Shown piece by piece: positions 6,885-16,223 of a DNA stretch of 64,000 bases (positions are counted from its first letter, which is position 1; each line of letters begins with the position of its first letter). This DNA is from an uncultured Chitinophaga sp. Lineage in GTDB: Bacteria; Bacteroidota; Bacteroidia; Chitinophagales; Chitinophagaceae. The DNA lies in NCBI RefSeq assembly GCF_902168175.1, contig NZ_CABHOU010000025.1, positions 124,001-188,000 on the forward strand, written 5' to 3'. The translations under genes and the position numbers were made by a program. Under the pieces are notes generated by a model. That model searched no databases, was not told the origin of the DNA, and saw only the letters and a list, made by a program, of their open reading frames with translations.

Positions 6885-8705
6885 TTACCAATTCGGGTTC
6901 TGCACCAGGTTGGTGTTCAACAGCGTTTCGTTCTGCGGAATTGGCATCAGGTAATCGCGTTCTTTTCTGAACACTCTTACGCCTACCTGCGTTTTATCGT
7001 AGAAACCGTTACCGTTTACGAACATGTTCATACCATAGATAGGCCCGTTGTTGGTAGTTTCAGCGATTTTCCAGCGGCGGGTATCGAAGAACCTCCAGTT
7101 TTCGAATGCCAGTTCAACCCTTCTTTCTGCACGGATTGCCTCACGCATTGCCTCCTGGCTAGCAGGGATAGCAATTTGTCCTGCACCAGCGCCATAAGTC
7201 GGGATACCAGCCCTGGTACGGATCAGGTTCAGGTAAACAAGTACATCAGCATTGCCATAGTCACCTTCATTCAGTGCTTCAGCATAATCGAGATAAATGT
7301 TTGCTACACGAATGAAAAGAGATCCACGGGTGTTTTCAACTCTTGGAATAGCTTTCCTTACGATATAACCGGTTGAAGAAACATCGGAAGTACTTTGCGT
7401 TCTTCCTGAGTTACCGCTAAATTCCATGTTGGTGATGATCGTGCTACCACTCTCCTGGAACAGCCAGTAGCTGTTGTTATAAGTGATGTCCGCATAGAAC
7501 CTTGGTTCACGGTTAATCCATTGATTATACGTGTTTCTGCCCGCAGCGACATCGTAAGGAGCCCTGAACAGAGAGAAACCTGTAGTCTGATAACCAGAGG
7601 CTGGATCAGTAATTGGCAACCCGTTTCTCATGAAGTATGCATCAACCTGTGTTTGCGTAGCACCAAGCGCACCAGCGCCCTGTTGGCTGGCAGGTAGTCC
7701 TACGTGCTTAGGCGTTCTATCGTAGCGCAGATAACTGCCGGATTTTGAACGGGCATAAATCCATTCAGCATTCCATTCAACTGTTTGTACGTTACGAACA
7801 GAAAGGTATGCGGCCATGAAAGGATCAGCATTGGTTTCTGTATACAGCCTGTAACGGCCGGTTGTTACAAATTGATCGATGAAAGACTTAGCAGCGGCCG
7901 CAGCTCTTTGCCATTTAGTGATATCGAAAGTTTGATTGGTAAGCGCAGAACCATCCTTATTAACGAAGGTTGCATAGTCAGGATTACCATTCCACAGCGG
8001 GCTGGCCGCCAGCATAAGGGCCTGTATTTTAAACGCCTGCGCAGCACCTCTTGTTACGCGGCCAATTTCATTGGCGAAAGGCGCATTTTCCTCATCAAGA
8101 TCTGCAGTAGCAATATCCAATTCCCTTACGATATAGTTAACACAGCTGTCGATCGAATGCCTTGGAAACTGTAAATCAGAAAGTGGAGCGTTCAGGTCAA
8201 GCGGCTGCTCGCCCAGAATCATCACCGGACCGTATTGACGAACCAGGAAGTAGTAGAATATAGCACGTAATGCACGGGCTTCTGCTTTATAAGCCTTTTT
8301 TACACCAGCGTTAACCTCGATAGCATTAGCTTCATCGATATGCTGTATAAAGTAAGAGGCATCGCGAATCCCTCTGTAGTATCCCTGCCAGTAAGCATTA
8401 ATGGTACCATCGGTATTACTCCATGTGCTGGCGTTTACTACCGTACTGTATGGGAAATCCCATGTATAACGAGCTTCATCGGATGCACCAGTGAAAAATC
8501 CTGAACGGTTCGTATTGGTATAACGCTCCTGAATTTCATTTGGCAGATTCGAGTATACGTTAGCCAAATACTTATCTGTATTAGCTCTTGACTTAAAGAT
8601 ATCCTCGATAACGATTACGTCATCCGGTACCTGGTCCAGGTACTTTGAGCAGGATGATAAACCCAGGGACAAAGCAGCTGTGAATATTAAAGCAATTTTT
8701 TTCAT
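6885..8705 (-). CDS. SusD-like/RagB outer-membrane nutrient-binding lipoprotein
   Basis: 606 residues. The signal peptide ends in lipobox LSSC (MKKIALIFTAALSLGLSSC). The mature start SKYLDQVPDD, the TPR-like helices and the C-terminal AIRAERRVELAFENWRFFDTRRW segment are typical of SusD/RagB. It binds substrate at the surface and forms a lid over the SusC barrel. It lies 56 bp after the SusC-like gene. The ligand cannot be predicted from sequence. The neighbouring peptidase makes peptide or glycopeptide cargo plausible. Confidence 0.95.
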   Translation of the reverse strand: MKKIALIFTAALSLGLSSCSKYLDQVPDDVIVIEDIFKSRANTDKYLANVYSNLPNEIQERYTNTNRSGFFTGASDEARYTWDFPYSTVVNASTWSNTDGTINAYWQGYYRGIRDASYFIQHIDEANAIEVNAGVKKAYKAEARALRAIFYYFLVRQYGPVMILGEQPLDLNAPLSDLQFPRHSIDSCVNYIVRELDIATADLDEENAPFANEIGRVTRGAAQAFKIQALMLAASPLWNGNPDYATFVNKDGSALTNQTFDITKWQRAAAAAKSFIDQFVTTGRYRLYTETNADPFMAAYLSVRNVQTVEWNAEWIYARSKSGSYLRYDRTPKHVGLPASQQGAGALGATQTQVDAYFMRNGLPITDPASGYQTTGFSLFRAPYDVAAGRNTYNQWINREPRFYADITYNNSYWLFQESGSTIITNMEFSGNSGRTQSTSDVSSTGYIVRKAIPRVENTRGSLFIRVANIYLDYAEALNEGDYGNADVLVYLNLIRTRAGIPTYGAGAGQIAIPASQEAMREAIRAERRVELAFENWRFFDTRRWKIAETTNNGPIYGMNMFVNGNGFYDKTQVGVRVFRKERDYLMPIPQNETLLNTNLVQNPNW

Positions 8706-8761
8706 TTTCTTTTGTTTAACAGTTCTTAGAACAACACACTTTCATGCAAATCAGGACTTCA

Positions 8762-11700
8762 TTAGAAGTTAGCCTGAACACCAAGGCTGAAAGTTCTTAC
8801 GTTCGGATAAGCAGTACCGTTGCCTGTGTTCAGCTCAGGATCCCACAGTTTGAACTTGCTCCAGTAGAATAAGTTAACGCCCTGGAAGTAAACCCTTGCG
8901 TTCTTCATCTTCAGTGTTTTAGCTATAGTTTTAGGCAGATTATAACCTAAGTCAACTGTTTTCAAACGAAGGAAGCTGATGTCTTTAACCCACCATGTTG
9001 ATGCTACAGCGTTGTTCTTGTTAGGAGCATTACCGTAAGCTAAACGTGGATAGAACGCATTGGGGTTAGGATTTTCTTCTGTCCACCTGTCTTCAGCGGC
9101 CCAGAACAGGTTACTCCTTTCAGGACCAGTGCTGTTGTTGAAAGGGATGATACCATCACCACCCAACAGGCGCTCTGCGCCATAAACACCCTGGAAGAAT
9201 GCACCAGCGTAGAACTGTTTCCAGGTTACGTTGAAACCAAAGCCGTATACTGTAGTAGGAACGTCGCCATTACCGATACGGGTAACATCCAGTGCGTCGA
9301 TCTTACCGTCGTCGTTCAGATCTTTATATTTGATGTCGCCAGGACGAACATCACCAAGTGCTGTCTGAGTTGGGCTTCTGTTAATTTCAGCCTGATCGTC
9401 GAACAGTTTCTCCGCTACATAACCAAATGATGAAAGATAGTTTTTACCTCTTCTTTCCATGTACTTATATGGCTGTTTCGGCATATCGTTCTCAATTACT
9501 TTATCTCTGTTGAAAGAGAACGTACCGCGGAAGTCGATAGTAGTATTTTTAGCGATCTCGATCGGGTTCAGTGTGATAGTACCATCTACACCTCTGTTTT
9601 CGATGATACCCAGGTTACCCCAAGGTGAACTGTTCAGACCCACGTAAGCAGGAAGCGATGCCCTTTGCAGGAATACGCCTTCACGCCTTTCTTTAAATAC
9701 GTCTGCCACAACAGTCAGTTTATCACGCAGCAGGTTAAATTCCAAACCTAAGTCCTGCTTGTGAGATTTAGACCAGATAACGTCTGTACCATAGCTGGAG
9801 ATGTTAGTACCACCGTAGCCAAAGTTATCAGTACCAGAACCGAATGTATAACCGGTTGCACCAGTGTTAACGATCGTAAGGAACCCGAAACGACGGCCAC
9901 CTACGCTTGCATCACCCACCCAACCATCAGAGTAGCGGATTTTCAGGAACGATACGATGTCTTTTGCGGGAGCAAAGAACTCTTCGTTAGACACTACCCA
10001 GCCTGCGCCGAATGATGGGAAGAAACCGTATTTCTTACCAGGAACGAAGTTTTCAGAACCGTTATAACCAAAGTTCACCTCAGCAAAATAACGGTCTTTG
10101 AAAGAGTACGTAGCCCTACCAGCCACACCTCTGTTACGGGATGGGATAGAAGCATTCAGGTTATCAGCAAACGAGTTTGACACTTCGCGCTGGTTGAACA
10201 ACACCATTGCCGTGAGGTCGTGATGCTGACCAAAATTTTTAGTATAGTTCAGGGCACCTTCGAAGTAGATAGACCTGTTACCACCATTAGATCTGCTGTA
10301 AGCCAGGTCGTCGCTGCCATTAGCGATCAGCCTCAGGTTCAGTGAACCGTCGTCCAGGTAAGGAATGATCCTGTTCAGCAGGTAAGTGCTACGTGTACGG
10401 GTACGGTTGATGGTGTTAGAGTTGAACGCATCAAAAGAGTACATTACAGTTGCAGATAAACCTGGCACCCAGAATTTCAGGTCCTGCGTCAAACGCGCGT
10501 TAGAATATATCTGGTTAGCAAAACGGTTACGGTAACCGCTCTGTGTTAAGTCTGCATATGGGTTAGACTGTGCACGCGCAGAGCTTACACCTGGTACATA
10601 ACCGCCTGGGTACATAATTGGGTACAACACAGGGTTGGTTTGCATTACGCTTTGGAAAGCCGCATTAGGATCAACACCTGGCAAGTTGGTGTTAGTTACA
10701 TAACCCTGAACACCCAAATCGAATTTGGTGGTAGATGTCCAGTTCATGCTAACGTTATTCGTGAAGTTTATACGCTTGAATTTGGTGCTTGCATCATATG
10801 CAACATTATCACCGGTTTTCAGCAAACTTTCTTCTTCGTAGTAGCTTACTGCAGTGTAGTAAGTAGCGAAATCAGAACCGCCTCTTGCGCTAAAGTTAGC
10901 GCGCCTGTTCATAGCGGTCTTGTTAAACAAGGCATCCATCCAGTTAACATCCGGGAACAGATAGGGATCTTCTTTCAGGATCGTAGAGTTGATCGTGTTA
11001 TTACTATACTCTGGTGTTAAACCTGAGGCACGCTGTGCCTCGTTACGCAGCATCATATAAGTAACACCATCTACTAATTCAGGCCTTTGTGTAAAGGCAG
11101 TGATACCCTGGTTGTAATTAAACATCAGGTTAGGTTTACCGGATACACCTTTTTTGGTAGTGATCAGGATTACACCGTTCGCACCAGCCACGCCGTATAC
11201 TGCGGTAGCAGATGCATCTTTCAGAATAGTGAAGGAAGAAATGTCTTCAGGATCAAATGCGTTAATGTCACGACCCTGTACACCGTCCACTACGATGAGT
11301 GGGCTGGCGCTGTTGCCGGAACCATTAAATGTAGAGATACCCCTGATCCACACGTCGGCAGAGTTAGAGCCAGGCAAGCCTGAACGCTGAACACCTACCA
11401 GACCAGCGATCCTACCTGCCAACGCGGCGGAAAGGTTTGCTACGGGTGTTTTCAGGTCTTCAACTTTAACAGAAGACTGTGCACCGATCAATGAAATTTT
11501 CTTCTGCTCACCGAAACCTACAACTACCACCTCATTGAGGCTATTGTTGGTTGCTTTCAGGGTGATTTCGAAGTTAATAGTATTGGTCACCATTACATTA
11601 AAGTAATCATAACCGATCATCCTTGCAGAAAGGCTATCACCCCTGCGGGCGTTTATTTCGAATGCGCCTTTTTCGTCAGTAACCGTACCCGCTTTCGTGG

Positions 11701-11869
11701 TCAGGTTAATGATTGTAACGCCGGGCATCGGAGCTTTTAATTCGTCCTTTATGTTACCCGTGATCTTGATTACCCCCGTTTCCTGGGCCTGAGCGTTCAT
11801 CGTTATCAACAGCCCTACTAAAAGAAGGGCGTTCATAACAAAAACCTGTCTTAGTATTGTTCTAAGCAT
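8762..11869 (-). CDS. SusC/RagA-family TonB-dependent outer-membrane transporter
   Basis: 1035 residues from the ATG at 11869, which begins a signal peptide ending ITMNAQAQ; a longer in-frame start at 11926 is unlikely. Domains are a CarboxypepD_reg-like domain (~residues 30-110, GVTIINLTTKAGTVTDEKG), the linker VVVVGFGEQKK, the plug (~120-230, LIVVDGVQGR and ILKDASATAVYG) and a 22-strand barrel to the C-terminal FSLGVQANF. It imports large oligomers using TonB/ExbBD energy. An ExbB/ExbD pair lies at 18.7-19.9 kb, but whether it serves this receptor is unknown. The gene is second in the operon after the F5/8-like lipoprotein. Confidence 0.96.
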   Translation of the reverse strand: MLRTILRQVFVMNALLLVGLLITMNAQAQETGVIKITGNIKDELKAPMPGVTIINLTTKAGTVTDEKGAFEINARRGDSLSARMIGYDYFNVMVTNTINFEITLKATNNSLNEVVVVGFGEQKKISLIGAQSSVKVEDLKTPVANLSAALAGRIAGLVGVQRSGLPGSNSADVWIRGISTFNGSGNSASPLIVVDGVQGRDINAFDPEDISSFTILKDASATAVYGVAGANGVILITTKKGVSGKPNLMFNYNQGITAFTQRPELVDGVTYMMLRNEAQRASGLTPEYSNNTINSTILKEDPYLFPDVNWMDALFNKTAMNRRANFSARGGSDFATYYTAVSYYEEESLLKTGDNVAYDASTKFKRINFTNNVSMNWTSTTKFDLGVQGYVTNTNLPGVDPNAAFQSVMQTNPVLYPIMYPGGYVPGVSSARAQSNPYADLTQSGYRNRFANQIYSNARLTQDLKFWVPGLSATVMYSFDAFNSNTINRTRTRSTYLLNRIIPYLDDGSLNLRLIANGSDDLAYSRSNGGNRSIYFEGALNYTKNFGQHHDLTAMVLFNQREVSNSFADNLNASIPSRNRGVAGRATYSFKDRYFAEVNFGYNGSENFVPGKKYGFFPSFGAGWVVSNEEFFAPAKDIVSFLKIRYSDGWVGDASVGGRRFGFLTIVNTGATGYTFGSGTDNFGYGGTNISSYGTDVIWSKSHKQDLGLEFNLLRDKLTVVADVFKERREGVFLQRASLPAYVGLNSSPWGNLGIIENRGVDGTITLNPIEIAKNTTIDFRGTFSFNRDKVIENDMPKQPYKYMERRGKNYLSSFGYVAEKLFDDQAEINRSPTQTALGDVRPGDIKYKDLNDDGKIDALDVTRIGNGDVPTTVYGFGFNVTWKQFYAGAFFQGVYGAERLLGGDGIIPFNNSTGPERSNLFWAAEDRWTEENPNPNAFYPRLAYGNAPNKNNAVASTWWVKDISFLRLKTVDLGYNLPKTIAKTLKMKNARVYFQGVNLFYWSKFKLWDPELNTGNGTAYPNVRTFSLGVQANF

Positions 11870-11970
11870 AGTTAATGTTGTTGTGAGATTAATGTTGCAA
11901 ACGCAATCGTAAAAATTGCTTAACAAATAAATTTGCCGGAAATGCGGATCCGACCTTGCAAACGTCGAAA

Positions 11971-12537
11971 TTACGGAAGAGGCTTACGTATAATTCGCCA
12001 CTCCGACATCTGGAACAGCGAGTTCCCGGCGTTCGCAGTGATATACAAGCGATAATACTTGTATTCAGTCGCGTTAGTAAAATCATAACGTTTAGTCAGC
12101 TTCCTGGTTGGAAACACCTGGTCTACCTGCGTGTCGAGGTCCACCCAGGTAACGCGGTCTTTTGATCCACGTAATACCCAGTTTTTGGGATCCCTTGCCG
12201 GCGTATCATCACCAGAACTCATCGTGTAGGCATCAATCCTTTGAGATGCTAAAAGATTCAATTCCATCCAGAGCGTATCTCTATATGGATTGATCAGAAA
12301 CTTCGTATCAACTGATTTGTCCACTAGCTTCGGAGAACCCTCACCACCGGTTGGTCCGCTGCCGTTTTCAACATTCACTGATAACGTGCCTACTTCTGTC
12401 ATGTCTAGTTCCTCCTCCGCATTTGGTGGAAGTAGTTCATAAGTCCGCTCGTTCTTATCGTCGTCGCAGCTTGCCAGCGAGAACAGCAGCATGCCGAGTA
12501 CGAGCAGAGCTCTAACTTTGGTTGATTTGATCATCAT
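11971..12537 (-). CDS. F5/8 type C (discoidin)-like surface lipoprotein, first gene of the SusCD operon
   Basis: 188 residues from ATG 12537 (MMIKSTK; ATG 12534 is equally possible). A lipoprotein signal ends in LASC, followed by acidic DDDKNE, the export signal commonly seen on surface lipoproteins of this phylum. The C-terminal ~140 residues look like an F5/8 type C jelly-roll: DKSVDTKFLI, WMELNLLASQRIDAYTMSS, NWVLRGSKDRVTWVDLD and YKYYRLYITAN. These domains bind glycans or other surfaces. Placing this binding protein ahead of susC rather than after susD is unusual. It is 102 bp upstream of the SusC-like gene, same strand. Confidence 0.72.
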   Translation of the reverse strand: MMIKSTKVRALLVLGMLLFSLASCDDDKNERTYELLPPNAEEELDMTEVGTLSVNVENGSGPTGGEGSPKLVDKSVDTKFLINPYRDTLWMELNLLASQRIDAYTMSSGDDTPARDPKNWVLRGSKDRVTWVDLDTQVDQVFPTRKLTKRYDFTNATEYKYYRLYITANAGNSLFQMSEWRIIRKPLP

Positions 12538-12616
12538 ATGACGTTGTTTTTGTCTACGGGATTTATGTAAAAGCAATACCACACTGAACCTTGCAAGAAA
12601 TCAATTCATTTTTTGT

Positions 12617-12752
12617 AAAATCGATTTAGCGCGGAATCATTGCAGGATAATAATATGTACTTTGGTATAGTAAAGCATTAATAATTTGGTTATCGCGTAC
12701 TACTTAGAATCTCGGTATAGGCTTACTGCCTTATGAAGGCTAAATCGATTTT
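12617..12752. repeat. 14-bp inverted repeat pair upstream of the SusCD operon
   Basis: AAAATCGATTTAGC at 12617-12630 is the exact reverse complement of 12739-12752. The matching base two positions further out extends it to 15 of 16. The pair encloses 108 bp located 80-215 bp upstream of the operon start. It may be an operator pair or an invertible segment. Confidence 0.5.
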
Positions 12753-12989
12753 GCTTTGTCGCATAAAAAAAAGATTTAACACTTCTCTGATTTGAAATTG
12801 GTAATTATATTAAAGTTGTATTTCGCAGACACTATTGAAGTTTTTTCCTCGCTTGCTAATAAAATTTCACTGTTTCAGACCGTGTGAATAAATGCGCTAT
12901 CCCTCTGACTTCGGACTTAAAGATCGATAATTATTTGTTAAATCTCATAACAATCACTCATTTTTTTTAAAATTACCATATTGTTCCTG

Positions 12990-13005
12990 ACAATTGCCCA
13001 ATTGT
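12990..13005. promoter_or_regulatory. 16-bp palindrome ACAATTGCCCAATTGT
   Basis: Perfect inverted repeat (7-bp arms, 2-bp spacer) in an intergenic region. It is a candidate operator for either divergent neighbour. Confidence 0.35.
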
Positions 13006-13561
13006 GATAAAAAAACATAAGTGTATTACTGAGGGTGTATATATAATAATATATCACCGATAAAAATACAAATCACCAAAACTGCGTCGTAATAAAAGAG
13101 GTGCTATCTATGTTTTAAATGAATCATAAGCCAGAAACGTTTACCATTGTAAGTTCGCAAATGCCGGATTATTCATTTTATTTTCGACAATGAAGGCTTC
13201 GCAGTCGAACCTGGACGCCTGCGATTTATATTACTATGTAAAGAATAATCACGAGAATCGGCAAGGCCATTTGCAGACATTACTGCCGCGAATCATCGAT
13301 AATGCAGTGATCGAACGTCCAGCGTTTCCCAATCTTATGCTATTATTAGTATCTTTTTGTCATTAGTTACATAAAATCCTGCGTGGTTATTCATCATTAA
13401 AATTGGATGAAGTGGTATCTGCTTATGTAAATGAATTGATAGCCGTTTTCTACGCACTATAATTTAAATTTACATCTACTGTGATTAAAGCAGGACACAT
13501 CTGCAAGGAAAAAATTGGCCGTATCATGATTTTTGAACATTAAAAAACTTATCTTTTTTTA

Positions 13562-14512
13562 TTGAAAAACCTGATATCATACACGCTACTGCTCTTATTT
13601 TCTACGCTGCTGGCATGCAACAGCGACACCAGGCACCGTGCCCACCGCCATCTTACGCGGCACAATAACGACAGCCTCCACCTGTTTACCGACTACGTGA
13701 AACTGCTTAGCCAGCAAACAACCGTTACCATACTCAAAGACAGTACCGGCAAAGCCGCTATAGCTATTACTCCCGCCTGGCGAGGCCAGGTAATTGGCAG
13801 CACTTTCGATTCGGAAAAGGGCCTGAATATGGGCTGGATCGACAGGAATGGGGAAACAGGCGGCGAGGATTGGTTGGCTGGCGATAGTACTGCGTTTACG
13901 ATAGTGCAACAACAAAAACAAAGTGTGTTACTGGAGAAAAAAGTCGGCGAACTGCTGTTGCAACGGCGTATTACACTCATCTCCCGCCGCGATATCGCGA
14001 ACTATCTCAATGGCACCAGCCTTCATAAAAGCGTGGAAGGCGTGGCATTCGAATCGGAGAACATTGTAACTAATAAAAGTGAACAGCCGGTAGATTCGGT
14101 CGTGATTTCAAACGGCGGATACTTTCGCTCCGAGCAGGATATCCGGTTGTTGCTGCCGGACAAACCCAGGCAGCGATTTAACATCGTGGTCCCCGGAAAG
14201 GCGGGCCACATAACAGTGCCGGAAGCCTGCAACTATTTCGGGTATTATGATGGGCAACAGGATGTATTAACGATCATACAGTTTACTATGCCAGAGGGGA
14301 AAGCGATATATACAGATAACCTGGTGATCAGAACGGCGTATTCCTCTTTTTTGATGCTCAGCGCCTCTTCGCCCCTTACGAAGCTTAAGCCGGGCAGCAG
14401 TTTACAACACTACCATCGTACCATCCACCTTTCCGGAGCACCTAAACGCCTGGAACCAGTGCTGAAGAAAGTATTCGGTATAACGATGAAAGAACTGGAG
14501 GCTACTTTTTAA
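13562..14512 (+). CDS. Lipoprotein of unknown function, DUF6786-like
   Basis: 316 residues starting at a TTG at 13562; no upstream in-frame ATG fits, and the signal peptide (LISYTLLLLFSTLLACN) begins right after. The lipobox is LLAC. Residues ~45-110 (VTILKDSTGKAAIAITPAWRGQVIGSTF, NMGWIDRNGETGGEDWL) resemble the beta-rich DUF6786 family, which looks distantly like aldose-epimerase-type sandwiches. No catalytic residues can be named. It is divergent from the SusCD operon across a 1-kb gap and overlaps the convergent YigZ gene by 11 bp. Confidence 0.7.
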   Translation: MKNLISYTLLLLFSTLLACNSDTRHRAHRHLTRHNNDSLHLFTDYVKLLSQQTTVTILKDSTGKAAIAITPAWRGQVIGSTFDSEKGLNMGWIDRNGETGGEDWLAGDSTAFTIVQQQKQSVLLEKKVGELLLQRRITLISRRDIANYLNGTSLHKSVEGVAFESENIVTNKSEQPVDSVVISNGGYFRSEQDIRLLLPDKPRQRFNIVVPGKAGHITVPEACNYFGYYDGQQDVLTIIQFTMPEGKAIYTDNLVIRTAYSSFLMLSASSPLTKLKPGSSLQHYHRTIHLSGAPKRLEPVLKKVFGITMKELEATF

Positions 14513-15104
14513 CTTTTGCTACTTCCAAACCATAAATATCTTTCAGGCGCAGCAGGCAAAGTTCCTCATTGCCGCGTGGTATACCGATGCGCATGGTGCA
14601 AAACAACTGTAACTCCTGTGATACAACCGAGCAGTTTTGCTGCTTTACAACAATCATTACTTCGTTGAGAATGGTGTAATCGAAAGTAAGGTCGTAATAA
14701 GACTCGATGTTCTTTTGTACGGCAGGCACGAGCTGTAACACCAATGCTGCGGCCATTTTGTAAGCATTGATCAAACCGGGAACGCCCAGTAACGTGCCTC
14801 CGAAATAACGCACTACTACCACCGCCGTATCTGTAAGCTGTTTGCTGTCTATTTGCCCCAGTATAGGTTTACCGGCCGAACCGGAAGGTTCACCATCATC
14901 TACTGCGCGAAACTGTGTGCCTTCGGTACCTAAGCGGTAAGCGTAACAGTGGTGTGTGGCTTTGGGGTGCTCTTTCTTCACTTCTGCCAGGCATTCCTTC
15001 ACCTCATCGGCCGACTTAACAGGGTAGGCATAAGCGAGAAACTTGCTTCCCCTGTCTTTGAACTCTGCCGTGCCAGGCTTTTCTATCGTGTAAAATACGT
15101 CCAT
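14502..15104 (-). CDS. YigZ/IMPACT family protein
   Basis: 200 residues, the usual size. The N-terminal IMPACT domain shows FKDRGSKFLAYAYPV, KATHHCYAYRLG and the signature DDGEPSGSAGKPILGQI near residues 70-90, followed by VVVVRYFGGTLLGVPGLINAY. A smaller C-terminal DUF1949-like ferredoxin fold follows. The eukaryotic relative affects GCN2 signalling; the bacterial role is uncertain, possibly ribosome-related. Its start lies 2 bp after the ribD stop on the same strand, so the two are probably co-transcribed. Its 3' end overlaps the convergent lipoprotein gene by 11 bp. Confidence 0.92.
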   Translation of the reverse strand: MDVFYTIEKPGTAEFKDRGSKFLAYAYPVKSADEVKECLAEVKKEHPKATHHCYAYRLGTEGTQFRAVDDGEPSGSAGKPILGQIDSKQLTDTAVVVVRYFGGTLLGVPGLINAYKMAAALVLQLVPAVQKNIESYYDLTFDYTILNEVMIVVKQQNCSVVSQELQLFCTMRIGIPRGNEELCLLRLKDIYGLEVAKVKK

Positions 15105-15106
15105 GT

Positions 15107-16150
15107 TTATTGTTGATGCTTACTATAGGTGGCAACCGTATCGCCATCCAGTGTAATGGTTTCGTGCAGAATGGCATGTTTAAGCTGTGGGGCCTGTAAG
15201 CCCTCACCCAATACTGCCTGTCCTGTAATAATGCGTGCTTCGTCCCAATAACCGCCGTCGATGAACTGCTGCAACAGGTTGGCGCCGCCTTCTACCAGCA
15301 CGCTCTGCACCTGGCGACCATGTAAGGCTTCCATCAGCTGCGGCAGAAATGGCGCGGAAAAGTCGAGGCTCACTGCCTGCATACTTTCGGGCACCGGGGT
15401 TTGTTTATCGGTAATGAAGAAAGACAATGCATTGTAATCGTATACGAAGTGGTCGCGCGGTACTTTCAGTTGCGGGTCCAGCACCAGTCGGATGGGATGT
15501 AAGCCGCCCCAGAGGCGGTTACTAAGCCTCGGATTATCAACGATGGCGGTGCGTGTGCCCACCATGATGCTCATTTCCTCGCTTCGCCAGCGGTGTACCA
15601 GGCGGTCGCTTACTTCGCCCGATATCCTTACGGGGCCTGTGTGCGAGGCGATGAAGCCGTCGGCTGTCTGCGCCCACTTCAATATGATATAAGGACGTTT
15701 CTTTTCATGAAACGTGAAAAAACGCTTGTTGAGTTCGCGGCATTCTTTTTCCAACACGCCTGTAATCACCTTTACACCCGCGGCTTTCAGCTTCTCTATA
15801 CCTTTACCGGATACGGCCGAAAAGGTATCTACACAGCCGATTACCACCTGCGGTATTTGCTCGCGAACGATCAGATCGGCGCAGGGCGGCGTTTTACCGT
15901 GATGCGCACATGGCTCGAGGCTTACGTACATAGTAGACTGCGGGATGAGCTGGCGGTCGCTGGCGGCTACGCTGTTTACACAGTTTACCTCTGCATGCGC
16001 CTGCCCATATATCTGGTGGAACCCCTCTCCTATAACCCTGCCATTATGTACTAAAACCGCACCCACCATTGGGTTGGGCGCTGTAAAACCACTGGCCAGC
16101 CTGGCCAGCTGCAGGCAGCGATGCATAAATATTTCGTGAGTGCCGTCCAT
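15107..16150 (-). CDS. ribD: RibD, bifunctional pyrimidine deaminase/reductase of riboflavin synthesis
   Basis: 347 residues from ATG 16150 (MDGTHEIFMHRCLQLA); the frame is open further up but would run over the prmC promoter. The N-terminal zinc deaminase domain has HAEVNCV and the PCAHHGKTPPCADLI motif (~residue 75). The reductase domain starts near residue 150 (RPYIILKWAQTADGFIA) and includes LVEGGANLLQQFIDGG near 290. It catalyses the second and third steps from GTP to riboflavin. It is followed immediately by yigZ and is divergent from prmC. Candidate back-to-back promoters lie between them. Confidence 0.95.
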   Translation of the reverse strand: MDGTHEIFMHRCLQLARLASGFTAPNPMVGAVLVHNGRVIGEGFHQIYGQAHAEVNCVNSVAASDRQLIPQSTMYVSLEPCAHHGKTPPCADLIVREQIPQVVIGCVDTFSAVSGKGIEKLKAAGVKVITGVLEKECRELNKRFFTFHEKKRPYIILKWAQTADGFIASHTGPVRISGEVSDRLVHRWRSEEMSIMVGTRTAIVDNPRLSNRLWGGLHPIRLVLDPQLKVPRDHFVYDYNALSFFITDKQTPVPESMQAVSLDFSAPFLPQLMEALHGRQVQSVLVEGGANLLQQFIDGGYWDEARIITGQAVLGEGLQAPQLKHAILHETITLDGDTVATYSKHQQ

Positions 16151-16167
16151 GAAGCGTTTGAAAATGA

Positions 16168-16183
16168 TATGTTTGCAAAAATA
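16168..16183. promoter_or_regulatory. Back-to-back -7 boxes for prmC (+) and ribD (-)
   Basis: TATGTTTG at 16168-16175 reads rightward toward prmC, and TATTTTTG at 16176-16183 reads leftward toward ribD. Together they form one abutting TATGTTTGCAAAAATA. Initiation in one direction should occlude the other. No good -33 boxes are visible. Confidence 0.5.
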
Positions 16184-16223
16184 TTGTTTCAGCGCCGATT
16201 TTCCTTTCATCTTCCATAAAGCC

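Larger units (their letters stand above)
12538..13561. other. AT-rich 1-kb noncoding gap between divergent lipoprotein genes
   Basis: No convincing gene. It contains a 14-bp inverted repeat pair (12617-12630 / 12739-12752), a 16-bp palindrome at 12990-13005, an AT-rich near-palindrome at 13034-13057 with GGTG...CACC ends, and a 58-codon frame at 13190-13366 that I cannot support as a gene. It must hold the promoters of the SusCD operon (leftward) and of the lipoprotein at 13562 (rightward), yet neither has a clear TAnnTTTG box. Confidence 0.6.

Noticed and set aside
13190..13366. 58-codon frame starting MKASQSNLDACDLYYY in the 1-kb gap
   Set aside because: ATG start and normal stop, but no promoter, conserved pattern or coding bias that I can defend. 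Could be tested by RNA-seq or homology.
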